Source: Deltaproteobacteria bacterium
GTDB taxonomy: Bacteria; Bdellovibrionota; Bdellovibrionia; Bdellovibrionales; JAMPXM01
Length of the DNA: 64,000 bases
NCBI GenBank assembly: GCA_017302795.1
Contig: JAFLCB010000002.1
Span: 310,001-374,000, forward strand
Reading direction: 5' to 3'
The translations under genes were made by a program, and so were the position numbers. The stretch's first letter is position 1, and each line of letters begins with the position of its first letter. Below are positions 52,387 through 61,239 of this stretch, in pieces. The notes under the pieces were generated by a model. It made no database searches. It worked only from the letters and a program-made list of their open reading frames with translations, and was not told where the DNA came from.

Positions 52387-52514
52387 AATTCCCCCTGTAG
52401 GTCCCGCTTTCGACCCGCCATTAAAAGTGACTCCCCCTAGCATGGCAAGTCGCATTTCGATTCCTTGGCACGGTGAAAGTTGATTTAACGACGTCTTCGT
52501 GATTGTGTTGATTC

Positions 52515-53549
52515 ATGACGCAAGTGACTCGGATGGCCATGAAGGATTTCACTCAAAGTCTTACGGCGGGACTACCACGTTTGAACGGGCGCGAGGTCGT
52601 TATCGTCGGCGACGTTGGTGTCGACGAGTACACTCTTGGCCAGGTGCGCCGAATAAGTCCCGAGGCTCCGGTTCCAGTAGTTGAAGTAGAGAAAGAAGAA
52701 TCCCGACTAGGTCTAGCTGCTAACGTTGCACAAAATGTAAGCGGCCTTGGCGGTGTTCCTCGTTTGATCTCTGTGATTGGTGAGGATGCTGGTGCGGGTC
52801 TTTTAAAAGACCTTCTTAGGTCTGCAGAGGTTCCCGTCGACCACCTTGTCGTCGATCGCAGCCGGCCGACCACGCGAAAACTTCGAGTCATGGTGCAAAA
52901 CCATCACATCGTGCGCGTCGATTACGAAAAACGAAAATTCTTATCTCCTGAAATAGAAGCCCTCGTGATTGAGCAGGTGGCCAAAGCCCTTCAGTCCCCA
53001 AAAGTGGTCGCACTGATAGTGCAAGACTATGCGAAAGGTGTGATCAGTGAAGGGCTTGTTGGCAAAGTCGTAGCCATGGGTCGAGAAAAAGGAATTCGAA
53101 TTTTAGCGGACCCTTATCGCTCGACACCGCTTTCGCTCTATCGCGGGGTTGACCTTATGACCCCCAATCATGACGAGTCTATTGCGCTTTCGGGCGTCGG
53201 TGCGGATGAACTTCGCGCAAGCAACGATACTCTCAACGAAATCGGAAGAGTGTTGATGGAGGGCATAAGGTCTCAGACAATGGTCATCACGCGCGGTCGC
53301 GACGGTATGCGAGTTTTCGAGAATGGAAAAATCACCGACCTGCCTACCAATGCCAAGCAGGTCTTTGACGTGACGGGTGCCGGCGACACTGTCATTGCTG
53401 CTTTAGCGCTTTCATGGGGTTCGGGCTTGTCGCTGGTAGAGGCCTGCGCGCTTTCCAACATCGCGGCCGGAGTCGTAGTAGGTAAAGTCGGCTGTGTGCC
53501 GTGCAAAAGAAGTGACTTGATTGAGGCGATTCACGCGCTAGCGTTATAG
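52515..53549 (+). CDS. rfaE1: D-glycero-beta-D-manno-heptose-7-phosphate kinase
   Basis: PfkB-family kinase, N-terminal domain type of HldE/RfaE, which phosphorylates heptose 7-phosphate in LPS inner-core synthesis. The 344-residue protein has VVIVGDVGVDEYTLGQVRRISPEAPVPVVEVEKEE, the hallmark of this subgroup, ANVAQNVSGLGGVPRLISVIGEDAGAGLL, and VTGAGDTVIAALAL with the catalytic Asp. It lacks a nucleotidyltransferase domain, so the partner (HldE C-terminal type) would be a separate gene. It is divergent from the gdh-pyrD pair. Several ATG starts are possible near the beginning. Confidence 0.92.
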   Translation: MTQVTRMAMKDFTQSLTAGLPRLNGREVVIVGDVGVDEYTLGQVRRISPEAPVPVVEVEKEESRLGLAANVAQNVSGLGGVPRLISVIGEDAGAGLLKDLLRSAEVPVDHLVVDRSRPTTRKLRVMVQNHHIVRVDYEKRKFLSPEIEALVIEQVAKALQSPKVVALIVQDYAKGVISEGLVGKVVAMGREKGIRILADPYRSTPLSLYRGVDLMTPNHDESIALSGVGADELRASNDTLNEIGRVLMEGIRSQTMVITRGRDGMRVFENGKITDLPTNAKQVFDVTGAGDTVIAALALSWGSGLSLVEACALSNIAAGVVVGKVGCVPCKRSDLIEAIHALAL

Positions 53550-53695
53550 CGCGTCGCAGGCCACTTTCCTGGCCACTTGGCTGATTCAAGCAGCTCTGAA
53601 ACCAATCTTAATTTCCTTCCAGGCAATTGAAAAAAATCGCCGACCCTGTATTGGCGCCCGAGGCAGCACCCCGACATAGACCTGCTTCGACTTTT

Positions 53696-53701
53696 TATAA
53701 T
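53696..53701 (+). promoter_or_regulatory. Probable -10 box (TATAAT) of the secreted-protein gene at 53755
   Basis: Perfect TATAAT 54 bases upstream of the TTG start at 53755, with a poor -35 (CCGACA at 53671-53676, 19-base spacing). Confidence 0.45.
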
Positions 53702-53754
53702 ACAGTGCAGTCGTCAGACTCAACCCCCATACACTACATTCTCAGGAGCAAACC

Positions 53755-54435
53755 TTGAAACCTTCCGCTTTGATTTCCAAGTTAATTACCGCGCTTGCGC
53801 CGTTGGCAATTTCAACTGCTTCGATCGCATTCGGCCAACCCGTTCCCGCCCCAGCCGCCGCAGAAATGGCCTGCGTCGTCGGCGTTGTGACTGGCAAAGA
53901 TCTTCTGGCACAAGCAGAGGGCTCTGATCCAACAATCGCCACCACCTCTCAGGTGATTTCACTTCCGATTGTTGATGGCAAAGGCGACCAGGAGTTTCAA
54001 ATCAACGGTCAAACGGTGGCCGTCATGATGTACAAAAAAGAATTCGCCGATCTCTATAATGTCGACGTTCTTCTTTTGACGCCTAAGGCGGACTTGCCAC
54101 CACTTGGCCCGCAGGTCAACGCTTCGATCAATGACTACCTCGTCAATGAGGGGCCGGCGAAAGACAACGGCTGGACAATTAAGCCGGGTCCGAATTCAAC
54201 GAAATACGACTATCTTTTGAGCCAAAGTGGCACATTCGCATTTACCAACAAACTGCAAAAGGTTTTGAAGGCGGAAGGCAAGTGGGGCACTTACCCGTTT
54301 AGCTCGATGACCACGCACGTAAACAATATGTATTACGTGGCCGAAGAAGTTCAGGCGTTGTTGAAAGCTGGGAAGATTGCCGAGTCAGACGTACTCGGAA
54401 TTTACACGGCGTTCACATGTACATTGAATAAGTAA
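53755..54435 (+). CDS. Secreted protein of unknown function
   Basis: A 226-residue exported protein with a TTG start that has AGGAG 7 bases upstream (53743-53747). Signal: LITALAPLAISTASIAFG. The mature protein has two cysteines (AEMACVVGVVTGKD and TAFTCTLNK at the very end) that could be joined by a disulfide, plus LPIVDGKGDQEFQINGQTVAVMMYKKE and DVLLLTPKADLPPLG, probably all beta. No family recognised. A strong TATAAT precedes it, so it may be well expressed. Confidence 0.75.
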   Translation: MKPSALISKLITALAPLAISTASIAFGQPVPAPAAAEMACVVGVVTGKDLLAQAEGSDPTIATTSQVISLPIVDGKGDQEFQINGQTVAVMMYKKEFADLYNVDVLLLTPKADLPPLGPQVNASINDYLVNEGPAKDNGWTIKPGPNSTKYDYLLSQSGTFAFTNKLQKVLKAEGKWGTYPFSSMTTHVNNMYYVAEEVQALLKAGKIAESDVLGIYTAFTCTLNK

Positions 54436-54456
54436 TCAAATTTATTCTGGAGGCCC

Positions 54457-54486
54457 TGCGGGGTCCAGCTGAGGCTAGACCCCGCA
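54457..54486 (+). other. Hairpin after the secreted-protein gene
   Basis: TGCGGGGTC (54457-54465) pairs with GACCCCGCA (54478-54486), 9 base pairs with a 12-base loop, 22 bases after the stop codon. No T-run follows, so a terminator is uncertain. Confidence 0.5.
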
Positions 54487-54609
54487 CATTGGTCCAAGAC
54501 AAGAGGTCCTGCCGATCGGGTTACTTCAGTTTTTATAGATAGCGGCGGTCGCGGTGCCGCCCAGTTCTTAATGGACCTATAAGGAAAATGGTCCACTCTT
54601 CCGATCTGA

Positions 54610-57042
54610 ATGATAAGCATGTCAAATTCGTCGGAAGCGAACTCCAGCCAACCGGCTGTTAAATTAAAGCAAATCAGAAAAAAACGCCTCGTCGCAGGCG
54701 TGGCGTTTTTCGGCGTCGCCGTTCTCGTGGCCGTGGAAATCTATTTGCCCCAGTTGTCGGTTGTAAACTTAGTCGACCTTTCTAACAATGATCAGTTTGC
54801 CTCGATTGCCAGAGTAGTTCAGACCAATGCTGACGTCCGACAGAAGCCAGATAATTTAGACGAATGGTTTCGCGCAGAAACGAATGGAAATGTGGTCAAA
54901 GGTGACGCGATCTATTCTGGCATCAATTCAAGTGCCGACGTGAAAATGAACTCGGGTGCCGAAATTGAAATTCAGGATGAAGTGCTTGTCATATTTGACG
55001 GCGACAATCAGATTTCAATTCCTGATCAGGCTAGGGGCATGGTCCGTCTTCAATTTGAACCTGGCGCAAAGCTTTCGTTTTCTGGTCAAGTGTCACAAGT
55101 TTCCGGCGGAAAGGGAGCCCAATCTTTGGGTGCGGCAATTCTGACCGTGAAAAGTGGAGCGGCCCAAATTTCTACACCTGAAGGTGGATTTCGAAAGTTT
55201 GAACGCGGCGAGAAGATCGAGCTCAATATCAAGATATCAGAAACCAAAATGCTGAAAAGCGTGCCCGTTTCTCGCCAAAGCCTGTCGAAGGCCCGAGGTA
55301 AATCGGTTTCTCCGTCCGCTGTTTCACCAGTTGCAGGTTTTCAAAAGCCGATTCAAGCACCTTCTTTATCGGCTCCCTCTGACTCCGTCGAGTCTGATAC
55401 CACACAAGCAGCAGTGGCAGAGCCAAATCAGCCGGCCCCGATCATCCCTCTTCCGGAGGTCCAGGAGCCCGTTGTTGCGAGGCCTCCGATTCCTACCGAT
55501 GCCGAACACAACCATCACCACGTCTATCTTTTAAAAGAGTTGTATCAAAGGAAAGACAAGCTATTTTTAGAGGCTCGCTCGATGCCAAAGTATGTGCGCG
55601 CGCGCGTGAATTTAACTTGGGCCGACACCCCTGATCGAAAGCCGGGACAAGATGCCGTTATTCAGGTATCGAGTTCCGAGGACTTTTCTAAACCATGGCT
55701 CGAGGGAGTTTCAAAAACTGCAAACCTCGGCCACAGTTCTTGGCCATTGGGCGAAAACTTTTGGCGTGTCTCATATGATAAATTGAATTGGTCTCAGCCC
55801 AAGAAAGTTTCGCTGTCTGCCGACTTTGATCGCGCACGTCGTCCGAAGATTATTTCTCAACAATCCGAGCTTTCGCTTCCGAATGCAGGGCCTTCCCGGC
55901 GAAATAGCAGGACTGTGAAAGTTTCTGCAGATCTCGAGTTTCGTGAGAATGGCAAAGTACCACCTATTGCCTGGGTTCTTCACGCGGCAGACAAAGAAGA
56001 TTTTCATCCGCTCGCCACGAAGATGATTCTTGTCAGCGCTAGGAAGATCAAAATTCCGTTGAAGCGCATTGGTCGTTTTTATTTCCGCGTTCAAGGTGTG
56101 AACAAAGATGGTCAGCTTTCGGGCTATTCGCCGACCAAAGTAGTTTCCGTTGTTGCGCCGAAGATCCCGAAGCCAGAACCGGTCATGCTCCGAGCGGTGG
56201 CAGCCGCAGATGAAGAAGCAATTGCATTGAAGGAAGAAGCGTTACGTCGTGAAGCCGCCCTAAAAGAGCAAGCGCTAAAGCAGGATGAGGCCTTGAGAGA
56301 AGAGTCGCTGCGGCGGGAGGCAAAAGCGAAGTCCGCGGCAGAGCGAAAAGAGCGCAAAGCGATGGCCGTACGTTTAGAACAAGAGCGGGTAGCGAATTTG
56401 GAAAAGCATTATACGAATCGCAATCGATATTGGCATATCGGACTCGAGACTGGGCTTTTTGGCGCGGCGGTCGAGGGTGGAGCCAGCGCGGCTGGTACAT
56501 CCAGTACGAGCCCATCAGCAGGCCCCATCGTCGGCTTCACCGGTGGATTCGACGACGGTCGAAAGTCCGCGCGCGTTTCATATCGGAAGGAGTCGGTCGT
56601 CGATCGACAATCAGTTTCAGGTGATGATCTCGCAGCTTCGCGACTTGATTTGCGCTTTGAATCTTGGCTAAAATTTACGGATAGTATTTTTAAGCGACCG
56701 ATGCGATACGGTTTATTAGGAGGCTATTCACACTATCGAATACCGAGAACAACCCAAGTGACCCAGCCCTTTGATTTGTTCAAAATGGGTTTCGCATTGG
56801 AGTTTGAGGTTGGAGAAAAGTGGCGAACGGGCGGCGATTTTATTATCGGAAAGTGGATTGATTCGAATCAGACGTTCGAAGCCAACGGCTTTTTGAATTA
56901 TGACTACAGTAAGGTGTTCGGCGTAGGGCTTGGCTATAGGCTGAACATATACGATGCTGGCTCTGGCAGCGATGCCGGACTCGGCTCGCCTTACCGTGGC
57001 ATTGTTGGCGAAGCCTATTCCGGATTTCGCTATTCTTTTTAA
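54610..57042 (+). CDS. FecR-domain protein with inner-membrane anchor and barrel-like C-terminus
   Basis: An 810-residue protein. Residues about 27-47 (RLVAGVAFFGVAVLVAVEIYL) form a single membrane segment after a Lys/Arg-rich start, as in an inner-membrane anchor. Residues about 85-200 fit a FecR-type beta domain (VVKGDAIYSGINSSADVKMNSGAEIEIQDE, AAILTVKSGAAQISTPEGGFRKFERGEKI). A Pro-rich linker, Ig-like stretches and a charged helical tract (residues about 540-600, EEALRREAALKEQALKQDE) follow, then about 200 residues of beta strands ending AYSGFRYSF, barrel-like with terminal Phe. So one chain may span both membranes. Start codon choice is not certain. Confidence 0.75.
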   Translation: MISMSNSSEANSSQPAVKLKQIRKKRLVAGVAFFGVAVLVAVEIYLPQLSVVNLVDLSNNDQFASIARVVQTNADVRQKPDNLDEWFRAETNGNVVKGDAIYSGINSSADVKMNSGAEIEIQDEVLVIFDGDNQISIPDQARGMVRLQFEPGAKLSFSGQVSQVSGGKGAQSLGAAILTVKSGAAQISTPEGGFRKFERGEKIELNIKISETKMLKSVPVSRQSLSKARGKSVSPSAVSPVAGFQKPIQAPSLSAPSDSVESDTTQAAVAEPNQPAPIIPLPEVQEPVVARPPIPTDAEHNHHHVYLLKELYQRKDKLFLEARSMPKYVRARVNLTWADTPDRKPGQDAVIQVSSSEDFSKPWLEGVSKTANLGHSSWPLGENFWRVSYDKLNWSQPKKVSLSADFDRARRPKIISQQSELSLPNAGPSRRNSRTVKVSADLEFRENGKVPPIAWVLHAADKEDFHPLATKMILVSARKIKIPLKRIGRFYFRVQGVNKDGQLSGYSPTKVVSVVAPKIPKPEPVMLRAVAAADEEAIALKEEALRREAALKEQALKQDEALREESLRREAKAKSAAERKERKAMAVRLEQERVANLEKHYTNRNRYWHIGLETGLFGAAVEGGASAAGTSSTSPSAGPIVGFTGGFDDGRKSARVSYRKESVVDRQSVSGDDLAASRLDLRFESWLKFTDSIFKRPMRYGLLGGYSHYRIPRTTQVTQPFDLFKMGFALEFEVGEKWRTGGDFIIGKWIDSNQTFEANGFLNYDYSKVFGVGLGYRLNIYDAGSGSDAGLGSPYRGIVGEAYSGFRYSF

Positions 57043-57125
57043 GTCGCACTTGAGCGAACCGGTTCCCACTTGATCAAAAGGCCAAAAGTCGCTCGAGCTG
57101 AACTGACAGTCGCCGTTCTTCTTTC

Positions 57126-57944
57126 TTACCAAGGAGGATGGCTGCCGAGCTCGAGATTTGGATCACGTCCCAAATCCTCAAGCCGTTCCCATTCGCTGGC
57201 TAGAAACTGTCCGACTTCCCCATACGCGCGTGCAAGGGCACTTTGTCTTGTTGAAACATCATTGTTTTCACAAAGCGAATCTGGATCATACGATGCGCCA
57301 GCGCAAATCGCGATTTCGACGTCTGAATCATCCATTGCGTTCAGCCAAGTCTTCACGGGCATAGGCGCTTTGGGGTTCATGGCAGGATCAAAAACGTAGT
57401 ATTCATCGCTGGCAGTCGTTCCTGTGAGGGTCGTAACTTTCGTTATTGCGGCCACATGGTACCACCACTGAACTTCCCCGGCGGGCGAATTGCCCGTGCG
57501 TACATTCAGGTTCCCGAAAGCGAAAATTTTCGCTGTTGGAATGTTGGCAGAGGAAAGAAGTTTTGCAATTACATCGTCCGCGACTGTGGCGCGAACAAAG
57601 CAACCATCGTCAGGGTAGAACCATGTGGCTCGACGTTTTCGAAGGCTGTCGTCGGTGAAGGCTTTCTCGTCTCGCACAAGTTCGAAACTCGCTTGTAGAT
57701 CGCGTTCCAGCATAAGTGGGACACGGTTCCAGGCTGCTTTGTCGAAAGATGACTTCGCCCAGACGACCGGACCGACGCCAAGCTGTTTGTTGGCCGGCGG
57801 CCGACTTCGCCCTTTGGCCGCGCGGACGAAGAACTCTGCGGCAACTCCCGGGGGGCGGTGGGCCGAGGAACTGGCTGATCCAGCCGATGTCGTAAACAGC
57901 ATGGCGAAGGTTAGCAAAGCTGAAAGCAGGGGGCGGTGAAGCAT
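57126..57944 (-). CDS. Probable secreted protein-glutaminase (deamidase)
   Basis: From ATG 57944 (TAGGAG upstream) the protein has a signal peptide (LLSALLTFAMLFTTSAGSASS) and then the pattern of protein-glutaminase, a Cys protease-like enzyme that deamidates protein glutamine residues: WFYPDDGCFVRATV with Cys about residue 115, QWWYHVAAITKV with His about 163, and EYYVFDPAMNPKAPM with Asp about 186. Order and spacing match the Cys-His-Asp triad of that family. No propeptide boundary is obvious. A periplasmic or secreted enzyme acting on other proteins. Family call is by motif. Confidence 0.75.
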   Translation of the reverse strand: MLHRPLLSALLTFAMLFTTSAGSASSSAHRPPGVAAEFFVRAAKGRSRPPANKQLGVGPVVWAKSSFDKAAWNRVPLMLERDLQASFELVRDEKAFTDDSLRKRRATWFYPDDGCFVRATVADDVIAKLLSSANIPTAKIFAFGNLNVRTGNSPAGEVQWWYHVAAITKVTTLTGTTASDEYYVFDPAMNPKAPMPVKTWLNAMDDSDVEIAICAGASYDPDSLCENNDVSTRQSALARAYGEVGQFLASEWERLEDLGRDPNLELGSHPPW

Positions 57945-58092
57945 TAAACGACTCCTAAGGTCCAAGACCGTATGAAATTCTTTCCAAATCAATGCTGAGG
58001 GTCAAGTGAGCAATGAAGTTCACGGTAGCGACCAAAGGCCACAATTCGCAGGTGGCCCGAAGTGTTCAATCTGTGTTACATTCCGGCCACTT

Positions 58093-59319
58093 ATGAGTTT
58101 AAACGACATCTCCAAGCATTTAGCTTCGCCCCAAGGCCCAGTTGACCGCGTTCTCGAAGCTCAACCGGGTCTTCCGGAAGTCATGCCGCAGGTTGCAGAA
58201 AAAGTGTCCTTTTTTGATCTTCCGATGGACGAACTCGCGCTTCGTTTAAGCGGGATGGGAAAAGAAAAGTTCCGCGCCAAACAGCTTTTCAATTGGGTCT
58301 ATCAGCAGAGAATTCACGACTTCGATCAGATGTCGAATGTATCGAAAGCGTTTCGCGCCGAGCTGCCCATGCTTTTTGATTTCCACGAAATGAAAGTCGT
58401 TCAGGAATTAAAGAGTGTCGACGGCACTCGCAAGTGGCTGTTTGATGTCGGGCAAGGGATGACCGTTGAGACGGTTTTGATCCCCTCTAAAGACCGTCTC
58501 ACTCTTTGTGTGTCCAGTGAAGTCGGCTGCAATATGGCTTGTCGGTTTTGCTATACAGGCAAGCAAAAGATGAAGCGCCGACTTTCTGCTGGGGAAATCG
58601 TCGGCCAGTTCCTGCACGCTAGCGACAGCCTTAAAAAAGATGATTTACGAGTCACAAACATCGTCTTCATGGGAATGGGCGAGCCGCTGGACAACCCAGA
58701 TGAAGTATTTAAGGCCATTCGAGTTTTGCATGAGCCAGACGGCATCGGTTTTTCGCGCAGAAAAATAACGGTCTCGACGTCGGGCATTGTCCCACTGATG
58801 CCGAGAATCACTGAAGCGGGTGTTCGTATGGCTGTCAGTTTAAATGCGCCGAACGACGAAACTCGCACGAAAGTGATGCCAATCAATAAGCGGTGGAATA
58901 TCCATCAGCTACTAGATGCTTGTAAGGCCCACTCAGAAGCGTCGGGCGATCATGTGACGCTCGAGTACGTGCTTTTAAAGGGTGTCACTGACCGTCTTGA
59001 ACATGCGCGTGAACTTTACCAGCTGACCAAAGACGTTCAATGCAAGATCAACATCATTCCCTTCAATGAACACCCGGGAACTGACTACTTACGTCCAGAC
59101 GCCGAGCAGGTCGTGAAATTTCAAAACGAATTGATCCGTCTAGGAGCGCACGTTTTACTTCGGCGCACAATGGGTCGAGATATTTTCGCAGCCTGCGGCC
59201 AGCTGACGTCGCTCTATGAAGGTCGGCCGGAAACGATGAGTACGGCCAGAAATCAAAACTCCAATCAAAACGCAAATCAAAACATTGTCCCTACAACAGG
59301 AGAAACTGCGCGTGTCTGA
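58093..59319 (+). CDS. rlmN: Dual-specificity RlmN rRNA/tRNA methyltransferase
   Basis: Radical SAM enzyme that methylates C2 of A2503 in 23S rRNA and A37 in some tRNAs. From ATG 58093 the protein reads MSLNDISKHLASPQG. The cluster motif is CNMACRFC with Cys at about residues 146, 150 and 153, and the catalytic Cys that takes the methyl is at about residue 368 (MGRDIFAACGQL). GMGEPLDNPDEVFKAI and MAVSLNAPNDETRTKVMPINKR are characteristic. The C-terminal tail is Asn/Gln-rich (NQNSNQNANQN) and not part of the fold. It overlaps the PfkB-type kinase gene after it by 8 bases. Confidence 0.96.
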   Translation: MSLNDISKHLASPQGPVDRVLEAQPGLPEVMPQVAEKVSFFDLPMDELALRLSGMGKEKFRAKQLFNWVYQQRIHDFDQMSNVSKAFRAELPMLFDFHEMKVVQELKSVDGTRKWLFDVGQGMTVETVLIPSKDRLTLCVSSEVGCNMACRFCYTGKQKMKRRLSAGEIVGQFLHASDSLKKDDLRVTNIVFMGMGEPLDNPDEVFKAIRVLHEPDGIGFSRRKITVSTSGIVPLMPRITEAGVRMAVSLNAPNDETRTKVMPINKRWNIHQLLDACKAHSEASGDHVTLEYVLLKGVTDRLEHARELYQLTKDVQCKINIIPFNEHPGTDYLRPDAEQVVKFQNELIRLGAHVLLRRTMGRDIFAACGQLTSLYEGRPETMSTARNQNSNQNANQNIVPTTGETARV

Positions 59320-60217
59320 AATTTTAGTGGTCGGTAGTCTTGCCTATGATTCTATTTCTACTCCAGCCGGAAAAACCGATCGAACACTGGGTGGAAGTGC
59401 CAACTACTTCTCGCTTGCGGCAAGTCTCTTCGCGCCCGTTCGAATTGTCGGCGTTGTTGGTGAGGACTATTCCGAATCAGACTTGAAACTTTTGACTGAC
59501 CGCAAAGTGGACGTCGCGGGCTTACAAAAAAAACCGGGCAAAACCTTTCACTGGTCCGGTGCCTATGATGGCAACATGAACGAAGCTAAAACATTGCAGA
59601 CCGACCTCAATGTCTTTGGCGATTTCAATCCCGAGCTGCCAGCAAGTTACCGAGATTCGAAATATGTTTTCTTGGCTAACATCGATCCCGTTTTGCAGTT
59701 GCGAGTTTTAGAGCAAGTGACAAAGCCGAAATTAGTAGGCGCAGACACGATGAATTTTTGGATCTCGTCGAAAAAAGACATCTTGCTACAAGTCCTCGCG
59801 AAAATCGATGCGCTTTTGATTAACGAGGGCGAAGCGGAAATGTTGACGGGGAAAACCAACGCCATCGCCGCAAGTGACGAACTGATAAAAATGGGCCCCA
59901 AGGCTGTTGTTGTTAAACGCGGCGAATATGGTTTCGTACTTCGCACGGCAGAAGGATTTTTTATTCTGCCAGCGTACCCAGTTGCTAACGTGGTTGACCC
60001 AACTGGAGCAGGGGACACATTCGCAGGCGCCTTTTTTGGAACTCTCGCAAAATCCGATCGCGGTCTCGATTTGGTTTCGTTGAAAGAGGCGTGTGTGAAT
60101 GGTTGCCTCATGGCGAGCTTCACAGTCGAAAACTTTGGCGTCAAAAGTCTACGAGATTTGACGATGGCGAAACTCGGAGCACGAGGCGAGTCTTTCAACG
60201 TGATCACGCGCCTCTAG
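59312..60217 (+). CDS. PfkB-family sugar kinase
   Basis: A 301-residue kinase from GTG 59312, with AGGAGA upstream. It has the family motifs: GGSANYFSLAASLFAPVRIVGVVGEDY near the start and VVDPTGAGDTFAGAFFGTL with the catalytic Asp at the end. The Asn-rich stretch after GGSAN and the layout resemble ribokinase-type or adenosine kinase-type members, but the substrate cannot be told. The start codon overlaps the rlmN stop (GTGTCTGA), so translation is coupled. No sugar-related gene lies nearby. Confidence 0.88.
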   Translation: MSEILVVGSLAYDSISTPAGKTDRTLGGSANYFSLAASLFAPVRIVGVVGEDYSESDLKLLTDRKVDVAGLQKKPGKTFHWSGAYDGNMNEAKTLQTDLNVFGDFNPELPASYRDSKYVFLANIDPVLQLRVLEQVTKPKLVGADTMNFWISSKKDILLQVLAKIDALLINEGEAEMLTGKTNAIAASDELIKMGPKAVVVKRGEYGFVLRTAEGFFILPAYPVANVVDPTGAGDTFAGAFFGTLAKSDRGLDLVSLKEACVNGCLMASFTVENFGVKSLRDLTMAKLGARGESFNVITRL

Positions 60218-60234
60218 GTAAAATTCGAATTTGA

Positions 60235-60948
60235 TTAGAGACAGAATCCCACGCCTAAGACTCCATTCGTGGTGTTGCCGGCCTCGTCGATTGCGCGGTA
60301 ATCGACGGATGGCGGCAATGCGCCTTCGTTCCAATCACAAGAAGTCGAATTTGATCCATCTAGGCATCCAGAGAGGCTCGCCGGCAAAACTCCAATGACT
60401 TCGTAGGTAATTCCTGCGACCGCAGAGATGTTATCCGTCGCCGCGAAAAACGTTCCGCTAGATGGGCCGCAGCCCCAATAGATTCCGTTTCCTTCGCTTG
60501 CTGAAAGTGTCGGACCGGTGCGATCGACCATTGCGGAGCCAAGTTCAATGATCTCGCTGCCAAACGTGAGTCGGAAGTTCAAAGTTCCGTCGGCCAGCGG
60601 AATTGTCGCTGGCTCAATCGACAGCGCTCCCGATTGAGAAGTGACGGTTGTAACGGTGACCCAACTGTCGTCGTCATCGCTAGCTTCAAGTTTCAGGCTT
60701 GCGGCCTCACCACTGGCGACCCATGTAAATCCGATTTCAGATGCCCCATTGATTACGGCTGGGATGGGTGTCGCTTCCTGAATGACAATTTCAGTTGGAA
60801 CAACTGGTTCCGGGTTTGATGGATTCTGTGGTGGTGAATTGGAATTGCTATTATCGAGATTGATCGAAAATCTGCCTAACAGAAAATCACAGCCAGACAG
60901 GAGGCTTGAGAATAGGAGCAACTGAATTAGCAAAAGTTTTCTGGGCAT
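60235..60948 (-). CDS. Lipoprotein of unknown function
   Basis: A 237-residue protein with lipoprotein signal MPRKLLLIQLLLFSSLLSGC (lipobox LSGC), then an Asn/Pro/Ser-rich linker (SNSNSPPQNPSNPEPVVP) and a beta-rich domain with four or more cysteines (WGCGPSSG, GCLDGSNSTSCDWNEG, GVGFCL). The end region (DYRAIDEAGNTTNGVLGVGFC) resembles Ig-like or fibronectin-type repeats. Predicted to be on the cell surface or in the periplasm. No family recognised. Convergent with the PfkB gene. Confidence 0.75.
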   Translation of the reverse strand: MPRKLLLIQLLLFSSLLSGCDFLLGRFSINLDNSNSNSPPQNPSNPEPVVPTEIVIQEATPIPAVINGASEIGFTWVASGEAASLKLEASDDDDSWVTVTTVTSQSGALSIEPATIPLADGTLNFRLTFGSEIIELGSAMVDRTGPTLSASEGNGIYWGCGPSSGTFFAATDNISAVAGITYEVIGVLPASLSGCLDGSNSTSCDWNEGALPPSVDYRAIDEAGNTTNGVLGVGFCL

Positions 60949-61239
60949 TTGTCATCCTCTACAGACGTACAGCTGGACGAACGACCTGACGTCGTAAGTA
61001 CCGATCGGATTCTTCTGCGCAATCTTAAGGAATCTGTCGAAGTTTGACTCTTCACCTTGTTTTGTCGGTTCATTCGTATTGTTTTGAAACAAATCGACTA
61101 AAGTGCTTTGGCCTGACTATTGAGCAGCCGCTGGCACCCAGTCCGAATCTAAAAAGCCGCGTTTGAACCCGACCGGACTATTGTCCCATTAACTCAATAA
61201 ATCTCAAGATTTTCCCGATAGATAGAGCAGAGAGGACTC

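Noticed and set aside
52387-52455. Longer N-terminus for glutamate dehydrogenase
   Set aside because: ATG 52386 has a G-run ribosome site; the longer start has none and adds a Gly-rich extension not seen in the family.
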